Shown here piece by piece: positions 51,039 through 60,253 of a stretch of 64,000 bases of DNA (position 1 is the stretch's first letter; each line of letters starts with the position of its first letter). Under the pieces are notes generated by a model that made no database searches, was not told the DNA's origin, and was given only the letters and a program-made list of their open reading frames with translations. The stretch covers positions 244,706 through 308,705 of the forward strand of contig CALVLH010000001.1 in NCBI GenBank assembly GCA_944336975.1, given 5' to 3'. A program made the translations under genes and the position numbers. Source of the DNA: an uncultured Clostridia bacterium (lineage in GTDB: Bacteria; Bacillota; Clostridia; Christensenellales; Borkfalkiaceae).

Positions 51039-51881
51039 TTGGACATTCAGATCACATCCGACAGCACCTGCGACTTGGGGGAATACGCGGCAAAACGCGG
51101 CGTCGCGCTCATGGCGCTCAACGTCATTTTAGGTTCGACGACCTATTCCGACGGGATCGACATCACGCCCTCGGATATTTTCGAATATGTCGCAAAGACG
51201 AACGAATTGCCTAAGACCGCCGCGCCGAGCGTGGGCGATTACGAGGAGTTTTTCAAAAAATTTGTCGACGAGGGCAAAACGGTCATCCATTTCAGCATTT
51301 CGACCAAGGCGTCTTCCGCGCACGCGTTCGCGCGGACGGCTTCCGAGTCGTTCGAAGGAAAGGTGTTCGTCGTGGACAGCATGGCGCTTTCCAGCGGACA
51401 GGGACTTCTCGTCATGAAGGCGGCGGACCTGCGCGACGAGGGGAAATCGGCAGAAGAGATCGTGGCGACTGTGAAAAAGCTGGCGCCGAAAATCAACACC
51501 TCTTTCGTTCCCGACCGCCTTGATTATCTCTATAAAGGCGGCAGATGTTCGCGCATGGCGATGTACGGCGCCAATCTCCTCAAGATCCATCCGCTCATCA
51601 CGATGACGGACGGACAGCTTACCGTCAAGACGAAGGTCAAAGGGAACATGATCAAGTGCATCGGCACCTACCTTGACGATCTGAAGGCGTCTTATCCCAA
51701 GTACGACAAGACGCGTTGCTTCGTTACGCACAGTTGCGCGGACGCGGAACTCGTCAATTTCGCCAAATGCAAAGTGGCGGAGATGTTTGCGTTCGACGAA
51801 GTCCTGGAAACGGTAGCGGGTTCCGTCATCACGGGACATTGCGGCAGGAATACGCTGGGCGTGCTGTTCATTTCCGAATAA
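51039..51881 (+). CDS. DegV family fatty-acid-binding protein
   Basis: A 280-residue DegV protein: start DIQITSDSTCDLG, the ISTKASSAHAFART segment, and VPDRLDYLYKGGRCSRM. Members hold a fatty acid, and in some Firmicutes they serve as FakB subunits delivering it to a fatty acid kinase; no FakA gene is seen here. The start codon is TTG with AGGAGG 8 bases upstream. Confidence 0.9.
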   Translation: MDIQITSDSTCDLGEYAAKRGVALMALNVILGSTTYSDGIDITPSDIFEYVAKTNELPKTAAPSVGDYEEFFKKFVDEGKTVIHFSISTKASSAHAFARTASESFEGKVFVVDSMALSSGQGLLVMKAADLRDEGKSAEEIVATVKKLAPKINTSFVPDRLDYLYKGGRCSRMAMYGANLLKIHPLITMTDGQLTVKTKVKGNMIKCIGTYLDDLKASYPKYDKTRCFVTHSCADAELVNFAKCKVAEMFAFDEVLETVAGSVITGHCGRNTLGVLFISE

Positions 51882-51933
51882 AATTGCCGTATAGATCGCT
51901 CGTTGCGGGACGAAAGAGGAAGGAGGAAGAGAG

Positions 51934-52470
51934 TTGATCATTTTTCAAGCGATCGGCGCGCTCATCGCCTTGTTCTTTCGTCTTGTCGCGACGGCGCTCA
52001 AAGTCATATACCGCATCCTGAAATTTTTCCGCATCCGCCTGCTGACGCTCTATCTTGTCGTCTGCGGGCTGTTGCAACTTTGCTTTCATACCTTCGAGGG
52101 CTTTGCCGTCACCTATTTCTGGATCGGCGTCGCGGCGTGCGCCGCGGTTACGCTGTACGGCTGGACGAGCCGCGCAAGGGAGAAAGCGCGTCGCCGCGAG
52201 CTTGCCCGCCGCGAGCGCGGAGAAGCGGAGCGGGAAAAGCGGGAACGCGGAAACAAACGGGAAGAGCGCGTGGAGAGCACGCGCGAAGAGAGGGCGTCCG
52301 CGCCCGAAACGCCCGCATTTATGCCGCGGGCGCAATATCCGCAGTATTTCGAAGTGGAAGGGCATGAAGGCTTCATGTTTGCGGAATACGAGGACAGGTA
52401 CGAGCTGTTCCGCCGCGAGGCGAGCGGCTGGACTTACATAAGGACGGATTATAAAGAGGACAACACATGA
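51934..52470 (+). CDS. Membrane protein with charged linker, unknown function
   Basis: A 178-residue protein: two hydrophobic stretches (about 1-30 and 38-78), then a very Arg/Glu-rich helical linker (about 80-130) and a small C-terminal domain (about 140-178; PQYFEVEGHEGFMFAEYEDR). The start is a TTG behind AGGAGG. It overlaps the next membrane protein gene by 4 bases. Family not recognised. Confidence 0.7.
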   Translation: MIIFQAIGALIALFFRLVATALKVIYRILKFFRIRLLTLYLVVCGLLQLCFHTFEGFAVTYFWIGVAACAAVTLYGWTSRAREKARRRELARRERGEAEREKRERGNKREERVESTREERASAPETPAFMPRAQYPQYFEVEGHEGFMFAEYEDRYELFRREASGWTYIRTDYKEDNT

Positions 52471-53009
52471 TCAGGATGTATTCTGACGAAGATCTTTGGG
52501 AAGCGATGCGGCAAAAGCGCCGTATTCTTTCGGTATTCTGGGCGGTCACGGCGGCATATTTTGTCGGGCTTGCGGCGTTGATCGTCTATTACGTTTCGCT
52601 CCCGTATGCGGATCCGAACGGGACGTGGGTGATTTGGGTAGCATCTATCATCACGGCGCTCTATTTGTTTTTTGCATTTCCGTACATGGGGATCAGCTTC
52701 AAGCGCAGCCGCGCTTACTGCAAGATGCTCTGCTATATTTCGGCAGGGCTCAAGGAATATGCCGATCTTCCCTTTTCGGAGATCGACAACTGGATCACGC
52801 ACGACGGCGTGGACGTCAACGTCGCGGTATTTCTCATCCCCAACGCAAAAAAGAACGAGCCGATGAACCGTCAGATCTATGTGGACGGAGAAAAGGATTT
52901 CCCTCCCTTCCGCGAAGGGGCGCGGGCGAGGATGATCTTACAGGGCAATCTGCTCATCGAATACGAAATCGACGCGTCCGCGTCTGCGGACGGCGGGCAA
53001 GGAGAATAA
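52467..53009 (+). CDS. Membrane protein with two helices, unknown function
   Basis: A 180-residue protein with a short cytoplasmic N-terminus, two membrane helices (about 20-43 and 53-75) and a C-terminal soluble part (about 80-180) of mixed strands. It is translationally coupled to the preceding gene (ATGA), so both likely form one membrane complex. Family not recognised. Confidence 0.7.
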   Translation: MIRMYSDEDLWEAMRQKRRILSVFWAVTAAYFVGLAALIVYYVSLPYADPNGTWVIWVASIITALYLFFAFPYMGISFKRSRAYCKMLCYISAGLKEYADLPFSEIDNWITHDGVDVNVAVFLIPNAKKNEPMNRQIYVDGEKDFPPFREGARARMILQGNLLIEYEIDASASADGGQGE

Positions 53010-53010
53010 T

Positions 53011-53280
53011 ATGCGTGCAGTAGTAACGGTTACGGGTACCGATAAGCGCGGTATCATTGCAAAGGTGAGCGGCTTCCTCGCGGAGCGCGACGTCAACATC
53101 GAAGACATCTCCCAGACCATTCTGGGGGACAAATTCGCGATGATCATGATCGTGGATATTTCCGACAGCGGGAAAAAGATCGCGGAGCTTGCCAAAGAGT
53201 GCGAGGAAATGGGCAAATCCATCGGGATGTCTGTCCGCTTGCAGCATGAAGATATATTTTACGCGATGCACAACGTATAA
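53011..53280 (+). CDS. ACT-domain protein (UPF0237 type)
   Basis: An 89-residue ACT-domain protein: [20 protein letters not shown], then the [20 protein letters not shown] strand. It is almost always encoded directly before the PFL-like gene that follows, as here, 11 bases away, and the two are thought to act together in an unknown regulatory or glycyl-radical-related role. AAGGAG precedes the ATG. Confidence 0.92.
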   Translation: MRAVVTVTGTDKRGIIAKVSGFLAERDVNIEDISQTILGDKFAMIMIVDISDSGKKIAELAKECEEMGKSIGMSVRLQHEDIFYAMHNV

Positions 53281-53291
53281 GAGGGCGCGCC

Positions 53292-54647
53292 ATGTTCAAT
53301 AAATTCGACGTATTGGAAACGATCGACATGATCGAAAAGGAGCACCTCGACATCCGCACGGTCACGATGGGCATATCTTTGCTGCCCTGTATCCGCGAGA
53401 CGGCGGACAAGACGGCGCAGGCGGTGTACGATAAAGTCTGCTCCAAGGCGGAAAATCTCGTCAGAGTTGCGGAAGAACTCTCTGCGGAATACGGGATCCC
53501 GATCGTCAACAAAAGGGTATCGGTCACGCCCGTTTCCCTCATCACGGCGCCCTTCGCGGCGGACAGCGCGCGCGTCGGGCTTGCGCTCGACAAGGCGGCA
53601 AAGACGCTCGGCATCGACTTTCTGGGCGGATATTCCGCGCTCGTGCACAAGGGGATGTCCGACTATGAGGAGACCTTCCTCCGCACCATTCCCGAAGTGC
53701 TCGCTTCCACCGATCGGCTTTGCTCCTCGGTGAACGTCGGCTCGTCCAAATCGGGCATCAATATGGACGCCGTGCGCCTGATGGGCGAGATCGTGAAAAA
53801 GACGGCGGAACTCACCAAGGAAGAGGACGGCAAGGGCTGCGCGAAACTCGTGGTATTCTGCAACGCGGTGGAGGACAATCCCTTCATGGCGGGCGCCTTC
53901 CACGGCGTGGGCGAAGCGGACACGGTCATCAACGTGGGCGTATCCGGTCCCGGCGTCGTGCAGCACGCGCTCTCGTTCATCCCCGAGGCGGACCTCACGG
54001 ACGCCGCGGAGACGATCAAGCGCACCGCGTTTAAGATCACGCGCGCGGGTCAGCTCATCGCCAGAGAGGCGGCGAAACGGCTTTCGGCGCGGTTCGGCAT
54101 CGTCGATCTGTCGCTCGCTCCCACGCCCGCGCGGGGGGATTCCGTCGCGCATATCTTAGAGGAGTTAGGGCTCGAAGTGGTGGGCGGTCACGGCACGACC
54201 GCCGCGCTCGCCATGCTCAACGACGCGGTCAAAAAGGGCGGCGTCATGGCTTCGTCGCGCGTCGGCGGGCTTTCGGGCGCGTTCATCCCCGTTTCCGAGG
54301 ACATCGGCATGATCGAATCGGCGGAGGCGGGCAAGATCAGCCTCGACAAGCTGGAAGCGATGACGTGCGTATGCTCGGTGGGTCTGGACATGATCGCCAT
54401 TCCCGGCGATACCCCCGCGACGACCATCGCCGCGATGATCGCGGACGAGGCGGCGATCGGCATGATCAACAACAAGACGACCGCGGTCCGCGTGATCCCC
54501 GCTTACGGCAAGAAGGTGGGCGATCAGGTGAGTTTCGGCGGACTTCTGGGCAGGGCGCCCGTCATGCCCGTCCATACGGGGGACGCAGGCAAATTCATCC
54601 GCCGCGGCGGACTCATCCCCGCGCCCATCCACAGTTTCAAAAATTAA
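53292..54647 (+). CDS. PFL family protein (UPF0210/DUF711)
   Basis: A 451-residue protein of the UPF0210 family: [16 protein letters not shown] near the start, [15 protein letters not shown], and [20 protein letters not shown]. It is named for a distant likeness to pyruvate formate-lyase, but the glycyl-radical motif is not expected or seen. Its partner is the upstream ACT protein. Confidence 0.92.
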   Translation: MFNKFDVLETIDMIEKEHLDIRTVTMGISLLPCIRETADKTAQAVYDKVCSKAENLVRVAEELSAEYGIPIVNKRVSVTPVSLITAPFAADSARVGLALDKAAKTLGIDFLGGYSALVHKGMSDYEETFLRTIPEVLASTDRLCSSVNVGSSKSGINMDAVRLMGEIVKKTAELTKEEDGKGCAKLVVFCNAVEDNPFMAGAFHGVGEADTVINVGVSGPGVVQHALSFIPEADLTDAAETIKRTAFKITRAGQLIAREAAKRLSARFGIVDLSLAPTPARGDSVAHILEELGLEVVGGHGTTAALAMLNDAVKKGGVMASSRVGGLSGAFIPVSEDIGMIESAEAGKISLDKLEAMTCVCSVGLDMIAIPGDTPATTIAAMIADEAAIGMINNKTTAVRVIPAYGKKVGDQVSFGGLLGRAPVMPVHTGDAGKFIRRGGLIPAPIHSFKN

Positions 54648-54668
54648 ACGAGGAGTTTTTTGTTTTTT

Positions 54669-56438
54669 ATGGAAAGAAGCGAAGTGCAGGAAAAATACAA
54701 ATGGAAGATCTCCGACGTCCTTTCGGGGGACGAGGAATGGGAGAAGAGGTTCGCGGAGCTGGAAGGAAAGATCGATTTCGCGAAGTACCGCGGAACGCTG
54801 AACACGGCGGAGAACGTGCTCGCGTACTTCCGCGCGGAAGAGGCGTTCGAAACGGACATGATGCGCGTCTATCTGTACGCGTTCATGCGCCATGACGAGG
54901 ACGTCCGCGTGACCAGGTATAACTCCTACATGGCGAAGATCATGAACCTCGCGACGCGCGTTTCGGCGGAGACCTCCTTTGCCATGCCCGAACTGAGCGC
55001 GCTTCCCGACGAGACGCTCGCGGCGTTTGCCAAGGACGAGCGGCTCAGAGATTACGATTATGTGATCTCCCGCATCATCGCGCGCAAGAAATACACCCTT
55101 TCCGAGGCGGAGGAGAAGATCCTCGCGCAGACGGACGAGGTCATGGGTACGGCGCAGGAAGTATTCACCATGCTCGACAACGCCGAACTCAATCTCCCCG
55201 AGATCGAATACGAGGGGAAAAAGGTACCCATCACGCACGGCCTGTATTCGGTCATCCTGAGCGGAAGCGATCAGAAGAAGCGCGCGGAAGTGTTCTCGCT
55301 CTATTATTCCGCCTACCGCAAGATCATCAACACGCTCGCGGCCACCTATTACGGAAACGTCAAGAAAGATATTTTCTATAAGAACGTGCGCGGCTTTGAA
55401 TCGTGCCTGGATATGGCGCTGTTCGGCGAAGACGTCGACCGCAGCGTATACGAGAACCTCATCGCTTCCGTCAACGAGGCGTGCCCCGTCATGCACCGTT
55501 ACATCGCGGACCGCAAGAAGGCGCTCGGCTATGACGAGATGCACATGTACGACCTGTATATCCCGCTCGTGGAGAACGCGGAGCTGAAACTTACCTACGA
55601 GGAGGCGTACGATCTCGTCGTCAAGGGGCTTGCGCCGCTCGGGGAGGAATATGTCTCTCTGCTCAAAAAGGGCAGAGACGAGCGCTGGATCGACGTGTGC
55701 GAGACGGAAGGCAAGCGCAGCGGGGCGTATTCCATCGGCATTTTCGGGATCCATCCCTTCGTCCTTCTGAACTATCAGCAGACCACGCACGACGTGTTCA
55801 CGATCGCGCACGAGATGGGGCATTCCATCCACTCTTATTTCTCCAACCGCACGCAGCCGTTCGCGAAGTCGGACTATAAGATCTTCGTCGCGGAAGTGGC
55901 GAGCACGGTCAACGAAGTGCTTCTGCTCAAATATCTCAAAAACACGACCGAGGACGCAAACCTCAAAAAATATCTGCTCAACTACTTCATGGATATGATC
56001 CGCACGACGCTCTTCCGTCAGACGCATTTCGCGCAGTTCGAACAGGAAGCGCACGCGATGGCGGAGCGCGGCGAACCGCTCAACAAGGACAACCTGTCCG
56101 CGCTCTATTACGGGCTCAATCAGAAATACTACGGCGACGCGGTCGTGCACGACAAGGACATCGAGATCGAATGGGCGCGCATCCCGCATTTCTATCGCTC
56201 TTTCTATGTGTACAAGTACGCGACGGGCATCATCTCGGCGATCACGATCGCGAACCGCATCCTCAAAGAAGGGGAGAGCGCGGTCAGGGATTATTTCGAA
56301 TTCCTCTCGGGCGGCTGCAAGACGGATCCCGTGTCCCTTCTGAAGATCGCGGGCGTCGATCTCACCACGCAGGCGCCTTTCCGCACCGCGATGGAGGAAT
56401 TCCGTTCGACGTTGGAAGAATTCGAATCGCTCATGTAA
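54669..56438 (+). CDS. pepF: Oligoendopeptidase F (M3B peptidase)
   Basis: A 589-residue zinc metallopeptidase: HEMGH at residues 381-385 (preceded by TIAHEMGHSIHSYF) and a downstream Glu in the VAEVASTVNE helix as third ligand. PepF cleaves medium-length peptides in the cytoplasm. The ATG at 54669 gives family-like sequence from the start; a TTG at 54660 closer to AGGAG would add three residues. Length matches the family. Confidence 0.95.
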   Translation: MERSEVQEKYKWKISDVLSGDEEWEKRFAELEGKIDFAKYRGTLNTAENVLAYFRAEEAFETDMMRVYLYAFMRHDEDVRVTRYNSYMAKIMNLATRVSAETSFAMPELSALPDETLAAFAKDERLRDYDYVISRIIARKKYTLSEAEEKILAQTDEVMGTAQEVFTMLDNAELNLPEIEYEGKKVPITHGLYSVILSGSDQKKRAEVFSLYYSAYRKIINTLAATYYGNVKKDIFYKNVRGFESCLDMALFGEDVDRSVYENLIASVNEACPVMHRYIADRKKALGYDEMHMYDLYIPLVENAELKLTYEEAYDLVVKGLAPLGEEYVSLLKKGRDERWIDVCETEGKRSGAYSIGIFGIHPFVLLNYQQTTHDVFTIAHEMGHSIHSYFSNRTQPFAKSDYKIFVAEVASTVNEVLLLKYLKNTTEDANLKKYLLNYFMDMIRTTLFRQTHFAQFEQEAHAMAERGEPLNKDNLSALYYGLNQKYYGDAVVHDKDIEIEWARIPHFYRSFYVYKYATGIISAITIANRILKEGESAVRDYFEFLSGGCKTDPVSLLKIAGVDLTTQAPFRTAMEEFRSTLEEFESLM

Positions 56439-56525
56439 CGGCGTGCGCCGTCCGCCGCCCGCCCGCGGGTGTTTTGCTTGCGGTGCGCGGCGCAGGCGCA
56501 GAGCGCGCAAAAGAAAAGGAGTATT

Positions 56526-58034
56526 ATGGCAACAAATCAGATGCCGCACAATCTGGACGCGGAAGCAGCCCTGCTCGGCTGTATCATCATCGACGCGGAA
56601 ATTCAGTCCGACCTGTTGGAAGCCCTCCGCGAGGAGGATTTCTATCAGGACTCGCACAAGGAGATCCTGACGGCGATGAAGGCGGTGTACGCGGCGCGTA
56701 CGCCCGTCGACGTCGTCACGCTTTCCGACCGCCTGGAACGGGACGGAAAGCTGGAACGCGCGGGCGGGATCGTCTATCTCACCGAACTCGCTCAGCTCAC
56801 GCCCTCCTCGGCGAATTATAAACACTATCTCGAAATCGTGCGGCGCGATTCGGTCAACCGCAAGCTCATCCGCGCGGCAAAGGAGATCGTGGAGAACAGC
56901 ATGCAGGGCGCGGAAGAGCGCTCCGCCATTTCCTTTGCGGAAAAGTGCGTTTACGACATCTCCAAGCAGAGCGACCGCTCTTCGCTCGTAGGCATGGCGG
57001 ACGGGGAAGCCATTCAGGAAGTGCTCCATAAATTCGAGAACATCCAGGCGGATCCCAACGCCTTCCGCGGCATCGAGACGGGCTTCCGTCACCTCGACCG
57101 CATCACCAACGGCTTGCAGCGTTCCGACCTCATCGTCCTTGCGGCGCGTCCCGGCATGGGGAAAACGTCGCTCGCGATGAACATCGTCGAGCACGCCGCG
57201 CTCATCAAACATAAGGTGTGCGCGGTGTTCTCGCTGGAAATGCCGCGCGTGCAGATCGTGCAGAGACTGCTCTGCGCGCACGCGGGCGTGAGCATGGAGA
57301 AGGCGCTTTCGGGCAAGCTCGTTCAGCGCGATTGGAAAAACCTCATGATCGCGAGCGATCGGTTGCAGAAGAGCCATATCTATATCGACGATTCCTCGCG
57401 CACCTCTCCCGCGGAGATCCTCTCCAAATGCCGCAGACTGAAAACGGCGGCGGGCGGGGTCGATCTCATTATGATCGACTATATCCAGCTCATGGGCGAC
57501 AAGGCGGAGGACGGTCAGAAGGGCGGCAATCGCGCGGAAAACCGTCAGCAGGAGATCGCGTCCATCACCCGCGAACTGAAAATCATGGCAAAAGAATTGG
57601 ACGTGCCCGTCATCGCGCTCTCGCAGTTGCGCCGTATCCAGACCAAGGAGCCGCAGCTTTCCGACCTGAGAGAGTCTGGCGCGATCGAGCAGGACGCGGA
57701 CATCGTCATGTTCATCAACCGTCCCGACGCGACGGCGACGCCCGAAGAGATGCAGAAGGGCGGGATCGTTAAGGGCGCGGCGGAACTCATCATCGCGAAG
57801 CACAGAAACGGCAGTTGCGGCAGGATCCAGCTCCGCTTTATCGGCGAGAGCACCAAATTCGTGGACGAGGACGCGCAGGGCGAACCGCACGAAGAACCGC
57901 AGTACGGCAAACCCAAGCGCCCCGAATGGGAAGAAAATCCCGATGCGGAACAGGCGTTCCCGCCGCAGGACGGGGACGTTCCGCCCGAAGGAGACGACGT
58001 TCCTCCGCCCGACGAAGAGCTTCCTTTCGATTAA
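56526..58034 (+). CDS. dnaB: Replicative DNA helicase DnaB with acidic SSB-like C-terminal tail
   Basis: A 502-residue DnaB: N-terminal helical domain (about 8-110; PHNLDAEAALLGCIIID), linker, RecA-like motor with Walker A PGMGKT (209-214), Walker B LIMIDYIQLM and the H4 region DLRESGAIEQDADIVMFINR. Residues about 450-502 are a Pro/Glu/Asp-rich extension ending in DEELPFD, unlike usual DnaB ends and similar to the acidic tip of SSB. It unwinds DNA at the replication fork as a hexamer. AAGGAG precedes the ATG. Confidence 0.95.
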   Translation: MATNQMPHNLDAEAALLGCIIIDAEIQSDLLEALREEDFYQDSHKEILTAMKAVYAARTPVDVVTLSDRLERDGKLERAGGIVYLTELAQLTPSSANYKHYLEIVRRDSVNRKLIRAAKEIVENSMQGAEERSAISFAEKCVYDISKQSDRSSLVGMADGEAIQEVLHKFENIQADPNAFRGIETGFRHLDRITNGLQRSDLIVLAARPGMGKTSLAMNIVEHAALIKHKVCAVFSLEMPRVQIVQRLLCAHAGVSMEKALSGKLVQRDWKNLMIASDRLQKSHIYIDDSSRTSPAEILSKCRRLKTAAGGVDLIMIDYIQLMGDKAEDGQKGGNRAENRQQEIASITRELKIMAKELDVPVIALSQLRRIQTKEPQLSDLRESGAIEQDADIVMFINRPDATATPEEMQKGGIVKGAAELIIAKHRNGSCGRIQLRFIGESTKFVDEDAQGEPHEEPQYGKPKRPEWEENPDAEQAFPPQDGDVPPEGDDVPPPDEELPFD

Positions 58035-58046
58035 AGAAGGCGCGAT

Positions 58047-59042
58047 ATGGAAACGAAGATTTTACCCGCGGACGGGCAGGCGCTCGATCTCGCGAAACGG
58101 CTGATCTTTTCGGGCGAAGTGGTCGCTTTTCATACGGAAACGGTGTACGGGCTGGGGGCGGACGCGCGCAACGACGAGGCGGTGAAAAAGGTGTTCGCCG
58201 TCAAGGGGCGTCCTGCGGATAACCCGCTCATCGCGCACGTCCACCGCGATTACGACCTCTCGTCGCTCATCGACGGCGAGCCGCCGTATGCGGAAAAACT
58301 GCGCAAAGCGTTTTTGCCCGGACCGTTGACCATGGTATATCCCTCGACGGGGAAGGTGAGCCGCTTTGTATCGTGCGGACTCGATACGCTGTCCATCCGC
58401 GTTCCGTCCTCGCCGACGGCGCAGGCGTTCCTGCGCGCGGTGGACATTCCCATCGTCGCGCCCAGCGCGAATTTATCCAAGCACGTCAGCCCCGTGTCCG
58501 CGCGGCACGTCTACGACGATTTCGCGGGAAAGATCCCGCTCATTCTGGACGGCGGCTTCTGTACGGGCGGCATCGAAAGCACGGTGCTCGACTGCACGGG
58601 CGACATCCCGCAGATCCTCCGCGCGGGACTTGTCACGCGCGAGATGATCGCGGAAGTGGCGGGGGACTGCGGCGTTTACGTCATGCACGAAGGGGAGCGC
58701 CCCAAAAGCCCCGGCATGATGTACAAGCATTATTCGCCGCGTTGCAAGACGGCGTATTTTGAACGTGACGCGCGGGAAGCGGCGATCGGGAGATACCGCG
58801 AAGAGCTTTCCGCGGGCGGCACGCCCTATTTTCTGTGTTCTTCCGCCGACGCGCGTGCGCTTTCATGGGCGAACGTTCTCGATTTGGGAAGTACGCCCGA
58901 AGAAATGGCGGCGAGGCTGTATGCCGCCCTGCGCGACGGGGAAACGAAGGCGACGCTCATCGTGGCGATCCGACCCGAAGGGGAGGGAGGCGTCATGGAC
59001 GGCGTGCTCAACCGTCTGACGAGGGCCTGCCGGGGGGACTGA
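58047..59042 (+). CDS. Threonylcarbamoyl-AMP synthase (Sua5/YwlC)
   Basis: A 331-residue Sua5-type enzyme: the YrdC domain (about 1-200; VVAFHTETVYGLGADA, KGRPADNPLI, the LPGPLT segment, APSANLSKHVSPVSA and DGG...GIESTVLDC) plus the C-terminal Sua5 domain (about 215-331; SPGMMYKHYSP). It makes the threonylcarbamoyl-adenylate used for the t6A37 modification of tRNAs. It lies in the order Sua5 - protein-arginine phosphatase - rpiB also seen in Bacillus (ywlC-ywlE-ywlF). Confidence 0.93.
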   Translation: METKILPADGQALDLAKRLIFSGEVVAFHTETVYGLGADARNDEAVKKVFAVKGRPADNPLIAHVHRDYDLSSLIDGEPPYAEKLRKAFLPGPLTMVYPSTGKVSRFVSCGLDTLSIRVPSSPTAQAFLRAVDIPIVAPSANLSKHVSPVSARHVYDDFAGKIPLILDGGFCTGGIESTVLDCTGDIPQILRAGLVTREMIAEVAGDCGVYVMHEGERPKSPGMMYKHYSPRCKTAYFERDAREAAIGRYREELSAGGTPYFLCSSADARALSWANVLDLGSTPEEMAARLYAALRDGETKATLIVAIRPEGEGGVMDGVLNRLTRACRGD

Positions 59043-59043
59043 C

Positions 59044-59700
59044 ATGAAACGCAAGAAGATCATTTTCGTCTGTACGGGCAATACCTGCCGTTCGCCCATG
59101 GCGGAGGCGGTGCTTAAAGACGAACTGAAAAAGAGGAAGATCCGCTGGTATTCCGTCTCTTCCGCGGGATTGCGCGCGGAAGAGGGGAGCGGACTCAATC
59201 CCAAGAGCGCGGCGGTGCTGTCCGACGCGGACATCCCCGTCCCCGCATTCGCGTCCCGTCAGCTCACGGAAAAGATGATCGCGGAGGCGACAGCGGTCGT
59301 CTGCATGACGGAGACGCAGCGGCGCGAGCTTGCGCGGTATTCCAACGTGACGAGTATGTACGCGCTCGCGGGCAGGGAGATCCCCGATCCGTACGGACAG
59401 GACGTGCTCGTGTACCGCGAAACGCTCCGCGCGATCTGCGCGGCGATGCCGTACGTCATCGAGAAGCTCGGCATCCGCAACGAAGAGGGAGAGGGAGCCG
59501 CGCCCGCCAAGGCGAAAAAAGCGCCTGCCGCGGCGAAAAAAGGGAAGGCGGGTAGCACGGCTAGGACTTCGAAAAGTGCGGTCGGCGCAAGGTCGGCAAA
59601 GTCCCCGAAGAGCGGAGGAGGCGCAAAGACGGCGAAGGCTTCGGGGAGCGGAACGGCGAAAAAGAAAAATACCGCGAAGAAAAAACCGACAAAATCTTGA
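59044..59700 (+). CDS. Low-molecular-weight protein-arginine phosphatase-like protein with Lys/Ala-rich tail
   Basis: A 218-residue protein. Residues 1-150 are a LMW phosphatase: P-loop CTGNTCRS (Cys10-Ser17) and the acid loop DPYGQD. The Thr at position 14 of the P-loop matches the residue that gives Bacillus YwlE its phospho-arginine specificity. The last ~65 residues are a low-complexity tail of Lys, Ala, Ser and Gly (PAKAKKAPAAAKKGKAG and onward), like histone H1 tails, absent from YwlE. It starts 1 base after the Sua5 stop codon. The tail may bind nucleic acid or acidic surfaces; that is inference. Confidence 0.88.
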   Translation: MKRKKIIFVCTGNTCRSPMAEAVLKDELKKRKIRWYSVSSAGLRAEEGSGLNPKSAAVLSDADIPVPAFASRQLTEKMIAEATAVVCMTETQRRELARYSNVTSMYALAGREIPDPYGQDVLVYRETLRAICAAMPYVIEKLGIRNEEGEGAAPAKAKKAPAAAKKGKAGSTARTSKSAVGARSAKSPKSGGGAKTAKASGSGTAKKKNTAKKKPTKS

Positions 59701-59752
59701 AAATGTCGGAAAAATATGATAAAGTGAAAGAAATATTCAGGAGGGAAAAAAG

Positions 59753-60217
59753 ATGAAAATTGCATTGGCGAGCGATCACGGCGGACTTGCGCTCAAAAAC
59801 GAGATCGTGAAGTATCTCAAAGAAAACGGACACGAAGCGGTGGACTTCGGAACGACGACGTTCGATTCGTGCGATTATCCCGATTTTGCGCTCCGCGCCG
59901 CGGAAGCGGTGGCGCGCGGGGAATGCGAGAAGGGGGTATTCGTCTGCACGACGGGCATCGGCATCAGCATCGCGGCGAACAAAGTGCCCGGGATCCGTTG
60001 CGCGCTCTGCACCGATCCTTATCTCGCGAAGATGACGCGCGAACACAACGACGCGAACGTGCTTGCGCTCGGCGGCGGGTTCATCGGCGTCAACCTGGCG
60101 CTGGAAACGGTCAGGACTTTCCTTTCGACTCCCTTCTCGGGCGAGGCGAAGCACCAGCGCAGAATCGACAAGATCTCCGAAATCGAGAAAAAATACAACA
60201 AAGTAAGATTGTTCTGA
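59753..60217 (+). CDS. rpiB: Ribose-5-phosphate isomerase B
   Basis: A 154-residue RpiB: ALASDHGGLALKNEIVKYL start, FVCTTGIGISIAANKVPGIR active-site region with the catalytic Cys, and CTDPYLAKMTREHNDANVLA. It interconverts ribose-5-phosphate and ribulose-5-phosphate (or allose phosphate). A strong GGAGGG site precedes the ATG. It joins ribokinase elsewhere in the window in pentose metabolism. Confidence 0.95.
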   Translation: MKIALASDHGGLALKNEIVKYLKENGHEAVDFGTTTFDSCDYPDFALRAAEAVARGECEKGVFVCTTGIGISIAANKVPGIRCALCTDPYLAKMTREHNDANVLALGGGFIGVNLALETVRTFLSTPFSGEAKHQRRIDKISEIEKKYNKVRLF

Positions 60218-60253
60218 TTGCGCCCCGCTTGCGGGGCGCCCGCGGAGGGCGGC

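Noticed and set aside
54165-57890. A minus-strand reading frame of about 1240 codons opposite pepF and dnaB
   Set aside because: It lies entirely over well-recognised plus-strand genes and shows no family sequence; long antisense frames are common at this GC content.
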